Assembly: GCF_035818675.1 (NCBI RefSeq)
Contig: NZ_JAYKZZ010000016.1
Location: forward strand, 62,001 to 126,000
DNA: 64,000 bases
Direction of reading: 5' to 3'
Source of the DNA: Parapedobacter flavus
GTDB taxonomy: Bacteria; Bacteroidota; Bacteroidia; Sphingobacteriales; Sphingobacteriaceae
Made by a program: the position numbers and the translations under genes. The stretch's first letter is position 1. Each line of letters starts with the position of its first letter. Shown in pieces: positions 35,120 through 42,308 of this stretch. The notes under the pieces were generated by a model, which had not been told where the DNA came from, did no database searches, and saw only the letters and a program-made list of their open reading frames with translations.

Positions 35120-35866
35120 TTAGTACTTGGGTCTGAATAAATCCAGAAATTTCGTAAAAATGCTATTGCGAGGTTCAAGTCCGGCTTGTTCGCGTTCCAG
35201 GTTAATAGCCTCCCGGCGGGTGAGGAGCACCATTTCCATACGTTGGTCTTCCAGTGGGCGGTCGTTCCCGTCTGTCGGTACGGCGGCGATGCTATCGACA
35301 ACGGTGATCCCGGAAATGAGCTCTCCGAAAACCGTGTAGTTCTGATCGAGATGGGGCGTGCCGCCCAGTGTTTTGTAGACTTGGCGCTGATATGGCGGGA
35401 TTTTCTGCCTGCCGGGCCCAACCTGTTCAAGACTGTCGAGCCTGCGGTCACTGAATGTACGCCCCTGTACCAGGTAAAACTGGGAGCCGCTGGATGCTTT
35501 CTCCGGATTATCATCGCGGGCTGCGCCAATGGCCCCTTTCTTATGGAACAGGCTGTCGTTGAACTCTGCCGGGATGGTGTAATCCGGCCCGCCCTCACCC
35601 AGCTCCTGTCTTTCTGCAGCATACCGCGAATTGGGGTCGCCACCTTGGATCATGAAATGATTGATGACCCGGTGGAACATCAGGTCTTTGTAATATCCCT
35701 CGCGCACCAGCTTCACGAAATTGTCTCGGTGCAACGGTGTCTCATCGTATAGTTTTAATAGGCACTCCCCTTTGGAGGTGATGATGCGTACGTATTTGTG
35801 AGGCGGTGCCGCATGGAGGAGGGTGTGAAAAGCCACCAGTGCGGCGATGAGGAGGATTTTTTTCAT
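35120..35866 (-). CDS. Peptidyl-prolyl cis-trans isomerase, cyclophilin type, exported
   Basis: 248 residues with an N-terminal signal peptide (KKILLIAALVAFHTLLHAAP). The cyclophilin core has MFHRVINHFMIQGGDPNS near residue 60 and the later SGSQFYLVQG and YTVFGELISG strands. It should assist folding of exported proteins in the periplasm. An insertion of about 35 residues (TFSDRRLDSLEQVGPGRQKIPPYQRQVYKT) separates two core strands, as in several Bacteroidota members. Its ATG overlaps the stop of the small upstream gene (35863-36201) by four bases, so they form one operon. Convergent with the AsmA-like gene. Confidence 0.95.
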   Translation of the reverse strand: MKKILLIAALVAFHTLLHAAPPHKYVRIITSKGECLLKLYDETPLHRDNFVKLVREGYYKDLMFHRVINHFMIQGGDPNSRYAAERQELGEGGPDYTIPAEFNDSLFHKKGAIGAARDDNPEKASSGSQFYLVQGRTFSDRRLDSLEQVGPGRQKIPPYQRQVYKTLGGTPHLDQNYTVFGELISGITVVDSIAAVPTDGNDRPLEDQRMEMVLLTRREAINLEREQAGLEPRNSIFTKFLDLFRPKY

Positions 35867-36201
35867 GTTTCGTCAAAATAATCAATGATCAACGATTTAA
35901 TGACCACCTCTTGTTCGAGAAGTGTGTAATTGGGAATAGGTTTGACCAGTCGCCAATGGGGCCAGCCGTCTTGGTCGAGGCCCTCCAGTTCATAAAACCC
36001 CATAGCACTGAAAAGGCGACAGGTAGCAATATGCATCAATTCTTCTTTTTGCCTCTTGTTGAATTTTAGGGGGCCCTTTCCAAGCTCCTGCACACCAATA
36101 AGGAAAAGCATGACTTTTATATCGGGCTTTTCCATCTCGAACTGCGTTGCCGTGCTCACCTGCAGTTCGTTCCACTTCTTATTTATCAATGCCGCATTCA
36201 C
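35863..36201 (-). CDS. Conserved hypothetical protein, 112 residues
   Basis: A small soluble protein with no signal peptide or membrane segment. It reads as a real gene: its stop overlaps the cyclophilin start (ATGA), and its composition is protein-like with a regular mix of charged and hydrophobic residues. MEKPDIKVMLFLIGVQELGKG and FNKRQKEELMHIATCRLFSAMGFYELEG suggest a helical protein. I do not recognise a domain. Translational coupling to an exported isomerase hints at shared expression only. Function unknown. Confidence 0.8.
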   Translation of the reverse strand: MNAALINKKWNELQVSTATQFEMEKPDIKVMLFLIGVQELGKGPLKFNKRQKEELMHIATCRLFSAMGFYELEGLDQDGWPHWRLVKPIPNYTLLEQEVVIKSLIIDYFDET

Positions 36202-36565
36202 CCGGCAAACTTAGTTAACTTGACGGTTAAATGCAAGCAGCAAGATACAGCGGGCAAGCTGTGTGATTATTCCCCAAAGTGGGGAAGCTGTGGGTAGCGT
36301 TGCGGCAGGAATTAGGTGACGCTAGGGGTCGTGATTTTAGTCGTCTTGTTGAAAGATGTTGAAAATCAGGTTGATAGCGAGTTTTTGAAATAACTATGCG
36401 GTCTGGTGCGCGACTTGGCACAATATTGTTGCTTATCAGGCAACCGTTATGGGATGGGTTTGGCCAAAAGCAATTAACAATATAGCCGCACCGACAGTAT
36501 AGTGGCATGAAGAGAACGGTAAATTACTTAGTAAGTATGAACTGTTTGTTTTAGTATCTGGAAAG
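36202..36565. other. Gene-free region with palindromes
   Basis: No credible ORF. Visible structure: TTCCCC-AAAGT-GGGGAA (36270-36286) and the perfect palindrome TACTTA-G-TAAGTA (36525-36537). A plus-strand terminator follows at 36566. The region must hold the promoter of the small gene/cyclophilin operon on the minus strand and may hold a short plus-strand RNA. No clear TAnnTTTG box was found in either direction. Confidence 0.5.
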
Positions 36566-36590
36566 GCGTCGCTTCGGTGGCGCTTTTTTT
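36566..36590 (+). terminator. Plus-strand intrinsic terminator without an upstream gene
   Basis: GCGTCGC (36566-36572), TTCG tetraloop, GTGGCGC (36577-36583), then seven T ending at 36590. The last two Ts lie within the stop codon of the minus-strand phosphatase gene (36589-36591). It would block plus-strand transcription into the antisense of that gene. Confidence 0.75.
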
Positions 36591-37041
36591 ATTGCCTGTC
36601 TTTGCTCCATTCTTTTATCAATTCCCCACACCGTATGGCCACCATTTGATAAACGGGGTCGAATAAGCCATCGTCGAAATACGGATCCGGCACCTCGTCG
36701 TCGGGCAGGAACAACTGCACCAGTGCGCGTTGTTCATCGGTCTCGGCCTTAGCCAGTACGTTGCGTAGGTTGTCGCGGTCCATCACCAAAATATGGTCGT
36801 ACACATCAAAATGATGCGGGCCGAACTGTTGTGCCCGTTGCCCACTGATATCTACCCCGTACCGTTTCGCGATGGCGATAGATCGGCGGTCGGGCGGATT
36901 GCCCACATGCCAGTTGCCGGTGCCTGCCGAATCGATGGTCCATCCCAGCCCTTTGCTATCCACCATATGTTGCAACACACCGTGTGCCAGCGGCGACCGG
37001 CAAATATTACCCAAACATACCATCAGTATCTTCATAATCAA
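36589..37041 (-). CDS. Low-molecular-weight protein-tyrosine phosphatase
   Basis: 150 residues. The P-loop VCLGNICRSP (CX5R, Cys about residue 9, Arg 15) is at the N-terminus, and the general-acid loop VPDPYFDDG (about 118-126) follows, as in the family. It removes phosphate from tyrosine in the cytoplasm; arsenate-reductase members lack this acid loop. The frame has two near ATGs (37041 and 37035); either is plausible. It starts three bases after the stop of the histidine kinase gene, so it belongs to the response regulator-kinase operon, an unusual partner. Confidence 0.93.
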   Translation of the reverse strand: MIMKILMVCLGNICRSPLAHGVLQHMVDSKGLGWTIDSAGTGNWHVGNPPDRRSIAIAKRYGVDISGQRAQQFGPHHFDVYDHILVMDRDNLRNVLAKAETDEQRALVQLFLPDDEVPDPYFDDGLFDPVYQMVAIRCGELIKEWSKDRQ

Positions 37042-37044
37042 TCG

Positions 37045-38364
37045 TTAAAATTGCAGTGTAAATGTACTTCCTTTGCCTTCCTCGCTGTGGACAAGGATGT
37101 TTCCGCCGTGCAGCAACATGATTTGCTTGCTTAAAGTGAGCCCCACGCCACTGCCCGATTTGCGGGTGGTAAAGAACGGGATAAAAATGTTGTCGAGCAA
37201 ATCAGCGGGGATGCCCCTGCCGTTGTCGCTTATCTGTACCCTCGGCTTGCCGTCGGTCGCCGATGCGGAGAGGGCAATCTGGGGTTCGGGTACCTTCTTT
37301 ACGGCTTCCATGGCATTGAGTAGTAGGTTGATTAATACTTGCTCGATGAGGTCGATGTCCAGTTCCAACGTCAGCTGCGTATCTTTGAGGATGATGTCCA
37401 GTTCGATGTTTTTCTGGAGTATAGATGGCTCCATGAGCTGATACAGGTTTTCGAATAGATCGCTCGCCCGTACCGTGCTCAAATTCGGTCGCTCGATTTT
37501 ATTCAGCGACCGGTAAGTGCCGGCAAATTTGAGCAGCCCTTCACTACGCCGTTTAATCGTTTCGGTACCTAGTCGGACATCTTCCAGCTCTTCATGGTTG
37601 GGCAACATGTCCAATCGGCGTTTCAGTGTGTCGGCGAGCGACGATATCGGCGCGATGGAATTCATGATTTCATGGGTGAGCACGCTGAGCAGTTTTTGCC
37701 AAGCTTTGGCTTCCGTCTCATCAATCGCTTCGTTGACATTTTGGTATACAATCAGTTGAAACTTGCCTTGGGGTGTCTGAAAGTGACTCGCCGTAAGCAG
37801 CAGCTTAATGTTGCCTTTCGCCGAGTTTACGCTGAGCAAGGTCTGTTCGCCCGGAACCAATTGCTTGGTTTTTTGGTAGAGGTCCTCGTTTTTCTTTTGG
37901 AGGCTCTCAAACCTGTGCAGATAGGGAATACCGAATAGCTTTTTGAACGCATCGTTCATCCACATTACTTCATGTGTATCGATATTGTAGGAGAGGATGG
38001 CCGTGTCAACGATCTCCAGTATCTGATGGAGGTACTGGTATTGCGTTTCGCGCTCGCCGCTTATTTTCTTGAAAACGCCATTAATATCATTAAAGGCACT
38101 CCGCAAGGGAAGTAGCTCGGCCCGGGCATGGGTGAGGGGAAAATGACGCGTAAAATCCCGGTACCGTGCTGCCTCAGCAAACTCTTCCAACTCGCGGTAC
38201 GCACGCAGCTGCGAGCGGAAATTAAGGGCCAGTAGCCAGATGCAAAACGGGGCTAGTAGCGCGGCATAACCGTACCAGCCACCGAATAACAGATAGGCAA
38301 GTCCGGTCAACGCGATGAGGAGCAAAATTGCCCGGAAAAAAATCAACCGCCTGAACCGCCGCAT
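37045..38364 (-). CDS. Sensor histidine kinase, NtrY-like
   Basis: 439 residues. Two adjacent membrane segments near the N-terminus (about residues 8-45) are followed by a HAMP/PAS-like region (about 60-210, ILSYNIDTHEVMWMNDAFKKLFG). The H-box LSVLTHEIMNSIAPI carries the phosphorylated His (about 230). The HATPase domain has the N-box QVLINLLLNAMEAV, ISDNGRGIP and SGSGVGLTLSKQ. The sensor region is short and has no large periplasmic domain, so it probably senses a membrane or cytoplasmic signal. Seven-base spacing to the sigma54-type regulator upstream makes them a cognate pair. Confidence 0.95.
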   Translation of the reverse strand: MRRFRRLIFFRAILLLIALTGLAYLLFGGWYGYAALLAPFCIWLLALNFRSQLRAYRELEEFAEAARYRDFTRHFPLTHARAELLPLRSAFNDINGVFKKISGERETQYQYLHQILEIVDTAILSYNIDTHEVMWMNDAFKKLFGIPYLHRFESLQKKNEDLYQKTKQLVPGEQTLLSVNSAKGNIKLLLTASHFQTPQGKFQLIVYQNVNEAIDETEAKAWQKLLSVLTHEIMNSIAPISSLADTLKRRLDMLPNHEELEDVRLGTETIKRRSEGLLKFAGTYRSLNKIERPNLSTVRASDLFENLYQLMEPSILQKNIELDIILKDTQLTLELDIDLIEQVLINLLLNAMEAVKKVPEPQIALSASATDGKPRVQISDNGRGIPADLLDNIFIPFFTTRKSGSGVGLTLSKQIMLLHGGNILVHSEEGKGSTFTLQF

Positions 38365-38370
38365 ACCTGC

Positions 38371-39723
38371 CTAGATGTCGTATTTGCTGAGCCGTCGGTA
38401 CAGCGCGGTGCGCGTAATGCCTAATTCCTTGGCCGCCTTACTGATGTTGCCCCCATGTTTTTCGACAACATTGGCAATGGTGACCCGTTCGAGCTCCACC
38501 AGGTTGTGGTTGTCTGTGCCCAATGAATTGCCCGGAATAGCAGCCGGTGCTTGCTCAATCGGTGAAAAAATAAGGTCATCCACCCCCAATGTCTCATCGT
38601 CGGCCATGATAACGGCGCGCTCGATGCTGTATTGCAATTCGCGCACGTTGCCTGGGTAATGGTAATCGAGCAGCTTCTGCTCTGCTCGCTTATCGAAATC
38701 CGAGGCCGACTTCATGTATTTCTGCGCATATTTGTTGAGGTAGTGCCTGGCAATGCGTAGCGTATCGTCCCCACGGCTCCGAAGGGGGGGTACTTGTAAG
38801 TCCACCGTGTTGATACGATAAATGAGGTCTTTGCGAAAGCGGCTCTCGTTGGCAAGATCGGCCAGCGGCACGTTGGTGGCGCAAACCAGGCGGATATCCA
38901 CCGGGATGGGGGTGTTGCTGCCCAACGGGATAACTTGCCTGTTTTGGAGCACGCTTAACAGTTTGGCCTGCTGTTGGAGGGAAATATTGCCGATTTCATC
39001 GAGGAAAAGCGTACCCCCGTTGGCCGCTTCAAACCGTCCTGCGCGATCTTCACGGGCATCGGTGAAAGCTCCCTTCTTGTGCCCGAATAATTCGCTTTCA
39101 AATAAACTTTCCGTCAGCGCCCCCACATCCACTTTGATGAAGGGCTTGTCTGCGCGGTTCGACTGCTTGTGGATGGCCGTGGCGATGAGGTCTTTGCCCG
39201 TTCCGTTTTCGCCGAGTATAAGGATATTCGCATCGGTAGGTGCAATTTTGCTGATTTTATAACGCAGGTCTTGCATAACCGGCGATTCGCCGATGAACTC
39301 CAAGTCGGCACCTGTGCTATTTTCGACCGCCTTTTTGCGTTCTTTTGTTGATAACAGGTCGGTAATGGCACCAATCAGCTGTTCATTTTGCCATGGTTTC
39401 ACCACAAAGTCTGCTGCGCCTTGCTTGAGTGAGGTGACGGCCAGGTCAATAGCACCATACGCCGTAATCATCACAACGGGGAGATCGGGTTTGATGGATT
39501 TGATCCTATTCAACCAATAGAGTCCTTCGTTGCCCGTGTTGATGGTGCTTTTGAAGTTCATGTCGAGCAGTACCAAATCCGGCTTTTCTTTGGAGAGTAT
39601 AGCGGGGATTTGTTCGGGATTATGTTCGGTAATGACCGTTGCAACGTGCTGTTTGAGTAATAGACGTACAGCGGTTAACACATCGTGATCATCGTCTACG
39701 ACTAATATGCGCGCATGCTTCAT
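38371..39723 (-). CDS. Sigma54-dependent response regulator, NtrC family
   Basis: 450 residues. The receiver domain carries the phospho-acceptor D54 (LVLLDMNF). The AAA+ activator domain has Walker A GENGTGKDLIATAIH and the sigma54-contact loop as GAFTDA instead of the more usual GAFTGA. FLDEIGN and the arginine-finger region follow. The Fis-type helix-turn-helix is NISKAAKELGITRTALYRRL. It activates sigma54 promoters. It is the first gene of a three-gene operon with a kinase and a tyrosine phosphatase. Its targets are not visible here: no good -24/-12 element was found in the window. Confidence 0.96.
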   Translation of the reverse strand: MKHARILVVDDDHDVLTAVRLLLKQHVATVITEHNPEQIPAILSKEKPDLVLLDMNFKSTINTGNEGLYWLNRIKSIKPDLPVVMITAYGAIDLAVTSLKQGAADFVVKPWQNEQLIGAITDLLSTKERKKAVENSTGADLEFIGESPVMQDLRYKISKIAPTDANILILGENGTGKDLIATAIHKQSNRADKPFIKVDVGALTESLFESELFGHKKGAFTDAREDRAGRFEAANGGTLFLDEIGNISLQQQAKLLSVLQNRQVIPLGSNTPIPVDIRLVCATNVPLADLANESRFRKDLIYRINTVDLQVPPLRSRGDDTLRIARHYLNKYAQKYMKSASDFDKRAEQKLLDYHYPGNVRELQYSIERAVIMADDETLGVDDLIFSPIEQAPAAIPGNSLGTDNHNLVELERVTIANVVEKHGGNISKAAKELGITRTALYRRLSKYDI

Positions 39724-39793
39724 GTTGGTTGTCTGAATTTATACCGTAAAACTACAACTATATGTATGGGCTGGCAAAAAAATGAAAAATAAT

Positions 39794-39823
39794 TTTGTAT
39801 GTCGTTAAACTGCGCTATATTTG
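39794..39823 (+). promoter_or_regulatory. Promoter of tRNA-Val
   Basis: TTTG (39794-39797), 18-bp spacer and TATATTTG (39816-39823) form a very good Bacteroidota promoter, placing the start about 7 bases before the tRNA. Confidence 0.75.
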
Positions 39824-39836
39824 CAGACCCAAATAA

Positions 39837-39911
39837 GGGAGATTAGCTCAGCTGGTTCAGAGCACCTGCCTTACAAGCAGGGGGTCACTGGTTCGAACCC
39901 AGTATCTCCCA
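39837..39911 (+). tRNA. tRNA-Val (TAC anticodon)
   Basis: Acceptor arms GGGAGAT and ATCTCCC (39904-39910) pair perfectly, with discriminator A. TAGCTCAGCTGG (D arm), CTGCC-TTACAAG-GCAGG-like anticodon arm with TAC, and GGTTCGAACC (T arm) are all present. CCA is not encoded. A strong promoter precedes it and a terminator follows. Confidence 0.96.
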
Positions 39912-39916
39912 CAAGG

Positions 39917-39942
39917 ACACCCGCTACACGGCGGGTGTTTTC
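39917..39942 (+). terminator. Terminator of the tRNA gene
   Basis: ACACCCGC (39917-39924) and GCGGGTGT (39931-39938) with a six-base loop, followed by TTTTCATTT. Confidence 0.8.
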
Positions 39943-40249
39943 ATTTATAGATCACGCATTATTGCTGCCAAAATCATAGTTAACAACAAATAGATAAACT
40001 TGTAAGATTTGCCAGGACAAGCTGGAAGCATCCTGCAGGAGATTCGAGGCGACGACGACAGGTGGATAACCATTTACTTATGGAAACATTCCACTTCTCA
40101 GTGGTTACTACCCGCTAGATATTCGTGTCTTGTTCGCAGTTCGAGTAAAAAACCATTTGAAAAACGCACTGTCAAAATATGGTTTTTGCCCATTCCTACA
40201 AACAAATGCTTTAAATACGAGTCATGATTGCTTTTTTTAAACTATTTTT
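39943..40249. other. Gene-free spacer with an A/T-flanked inverted repeat
   Basis: No gene recognised. AAAAACCAT (40148-40156) and ATGGTTTTT (40179-40187) form a symmetrical stem with A and T tracts, a possible bidirectional terminator. A single DnaA-box-like GGTGGATAA (one mismatch) lies at 40061-40069. Confidence 0.45.
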
Positions 40250-40257
40250 TATATTTG
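40228..40257 (+). promoter_or_regulatory. Promoter of the TPR histidine kinase
   Basis: TTG (40228-40230), 19-bp spacer and TATATTTG (40250-40257). The ATG at 40267 is only ten bases after the box, so the mRNA would be nearly leaderless. Confidence 0.65.
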
Positions 40258-40266
40258 ACACTGTAA

Positions 40267-42216
40267 ATGAAACGCTTAGTGCTAAAACTGGCGTGTGTTG
40301 TGCCAATGATGGTTATATTGAGTTGTCCGTTGGCTGCTCAAATCAAAGACATCACAGCACTGAAGGCGCGCATACCCGCTCTACGTGACAGCATGGAGCA
40401 AGTAGCGATATATGCGCGACTGGGAATGCTTTACACCAACCGGTCGCTGGATTCGTGCTATTATTTCAGTTCCCGCGCACTCGACCTTGCCAAACGCATC
40501 AATGATAAAGCGGGCGAAGCGGAAGCGCTCAATGTGCTCGCATTTTACTATCAGGAAAAAGCCAATCCCTACCTCGCGTATAGATACATCAACGAGTCCC
40601 TGGCGATTTTCGAAAGGTTGAAAAATAAACCGAAAATCTGCGAGGTAACCATGAATATTGGCGTACTGTTGAGTTACGAAGGTAAGTTGGACCAGTCGCT
40701 CGCCCAATACCAAAAGGCGTATGAACTGAGTAACCACCTCGAGCAAGATTCGATCAGGCCACTGGTGCTACTGAACCTCGCCATGGCACAGTCATTCATG
40801 CCACAGTCACCGGACGTGACCCCATTCCAATTAATCGATGAAGCGGAGCGGCTGGCTGGAAAGCAGGGAAACCAACGGTTTATGGTCATTGCGGAGCTAA
40901 CGCGTACCACCACGCGCTTCCGAAGCGGAGCATCTCCCGATGAGGTCATCCCGCAGCAATATGCCGTTATCGCTAAAACGAAAGAAGCGGGCTATGAGTA
41001 TTTCACGGCGCTGGCATATATGGAGCTTGCCAATATGTTCTTACCCATAGCGCTCGACAGCGCCATCCATTATTTCGGTCAGGCTAGTGAACTAGCCGAC
41101 AGGACGGGCTACCAGGGTTTGCATTTCCAAACGATGACTCAAGCCTACCGGGCGTTGTCTCAAGTGCAACCGCTGCCGCCCCAAGCCAACATGTATAGCC
41201 GGAAGCTGCTGGAGCTTAGTCGTAATAAGGAGCTCGAAAACCAGAAGACAGGAATGGATTTTCTTCAGTTGGCGCTGAAGGAGCAGCAGGTAGCCGCAGA
41301 CGAAGCGCGACTGCAATCACGTCGGATGTTGGGTATATCATTGGGTGTGATTTGTCTGCTGGCCATTGGATTCTCACTGCTCGTATGCTACTTGTACCGC
41401 AATAAGCGCCGATTGGCTAAGCGCCAAAGGGAGGTCAACTCTCGGCTTGAGGAACAATATAGGCAGCTCGAAGATAATAATTCGTTTCATCAAAAGCTTA
41501 TTTCGATCATTTCACACGACCTACGGCAGCCGCTATCGTCCATGCTGATGCTTGGCGAGGGTGGTATGATTGATCAAATGAGCGATTCACAGCGGCAATA
41601 CGTCTTCGATCAGGTCAGCCAGAATGCGCGTACAAGTTTACAGGCGATGGACGGCTTGGTACACTGGATGAAATTGAACACCGTGGGGCTCGCCTATACA
41701 CCTTCAACAGTAAATCTAAAAGAGGTTATTCTGGCTGCCCTTGCATATAACCAAGTGGTGGCCGACCAGAAAGGTATCGCGATAATGGACTTCATCCCCG
41801 GTACAATAGGTGTACTTGCGCAAAGTGAAATGCTTTTATTCGTCAACCGCAATATCCTTAGCAATGCGCTGCGCCATACACCCAATGGCGGGCGAATCGT
41901 GATTTCAGTTGTCAAAGAGGAGGGGAGCAACGATGCGATGGTGCGTGTCGCAGACTCCGGTAGTGGAATCTCACCGAATTTATTACCCCACTTGTTTGAT
42001 AAAGAACAGTCCGATCGGGCAAGCGGTGGCTCCGGTCTGGCGCTGATCATTTGTCACGAGATGATCGAACGGATGAATGGCCGGATCTGGGCAAATAACA
42101 ACCCCGACGGAGGCGCTTCGTTTTGCTATACTTTGCCGTTGGCGCCCCCCGTGGGTGAGGACGTGCCTCGAAATCTACCTTCACCTGCAGAAACTCATAC
42201 GCAATCGATTGATTAA
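40267..42216 (+). CDS. Sensor histidine kinase with periplasmic TPR repeats
   Basis: 649 residues. A signal peptide (residues 1-24, VPMMVILSCPLAAQ) leads into a TPR-rich sensor (about 40-330, with SLAIFERLKNKPKICEVTMNIGVLL-type helices). One membrane segment (about 358-378) and a coiled-coil linker follow. The kinase has the H-box ISIISHDLRQPLS (His about 418) and the HATPase signature NILSNALRHTPNGG, VADSGSGI and GGSGLALIICHEMI. Such kinases are typical orphans in Bacteroidota. No response regulator is adjacent. The signal is unknown. The gene has its own promoter at 40250-40257. Confidence 0.93.
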   Translation: MKRLVLKLACVVPMMVILSCPLAAQIKDITALKARIPALRDSMEQVAIYARLGMLYTNRSLDSCYYFSSRALDLAKRINDKAGEAEALNVLAFYYQEKANPYLAYRYINESLAIFERLKNKPKICEVTMNIGVLLSYEGKLDQSLAQYQKAYELSNHLEQDSIRPLVLLNLAMAQSFMPQSPDVTPFQLIDEAERLAGKQGNQRFMVIAELTRTTTRFRSGASPDEVIPQQYAVIAKTKEAGYEYFTALAYMELANMFLPIALDSAIHYFGQASELADRTGYQGLHFQTMTQAYRALSQVQPLPPQANMYSRKLLELSRNKELENQKTGMDFLQLALKEQQVAADEARLQSRRMLGISLGVICLLAIGFSLLVCYLYRNKRRLAKRQREVNSRLEEQYRQLEDNNSFHQKLISIISHDLRQPLSSMLMLGEGGMIDQMSDSQRQYVFDQVSQNARTSLQAMDGLVHWMKLNTVGLAYTPSTVNLKEVILAALAYNQVVADQKGIAIMDFIPGTIGVLAQSEMLLFVNRNILSNALRHTPNGGRIVISVVKEEGSNDAMVRVADSGSGISPNLLPHLFDKEQSDRASGGSGLALIICHEMIERMNGRIWANNNPDGGASFCYTLPLAPPVGEDVPRNLPSPAETHTQSID

Positions 42217-42236
42217 CGGCAAAAATGCTATTTTTG
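42209..42236 (+). promoter_or_regulatory. Promoter of the DUF4954 gene, with dyad
   Basis: TTG (42209-42211), 17-bp spacer and TATTTTTG (42229-42236). The -7 box sits within the palindrome GCAAAAAT-GCT-ATTTTTGC, which could also help terminate the upstream kinase gene. Confidence 0.55.
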
Positions 42237-42308
42237 CGTCCGAATAATTGATCACCGGTTGTACATCTTATGTGCTATACCGATGTGGAAGCATAGAAGA
42301 AAAGCAAG

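Noticed and set aside
36412..36440. TTGGCAC...TTGC resembling a sigma54 -24/-12 promoter
   Set aside because: GG to GC spacing is 12 instead of 10, which inactivates sigma54 promoters.
40061..40069. Single DnaA-box-like GGTGGATAA
   Set aside because: One mismatch and isolated; not enough to suggest an origin.
40009..40227. Plus-strand 72-codon ORF after the tRNA
   Set aside because: Crosses an inverted repeat, no recognisable domain, no start context.
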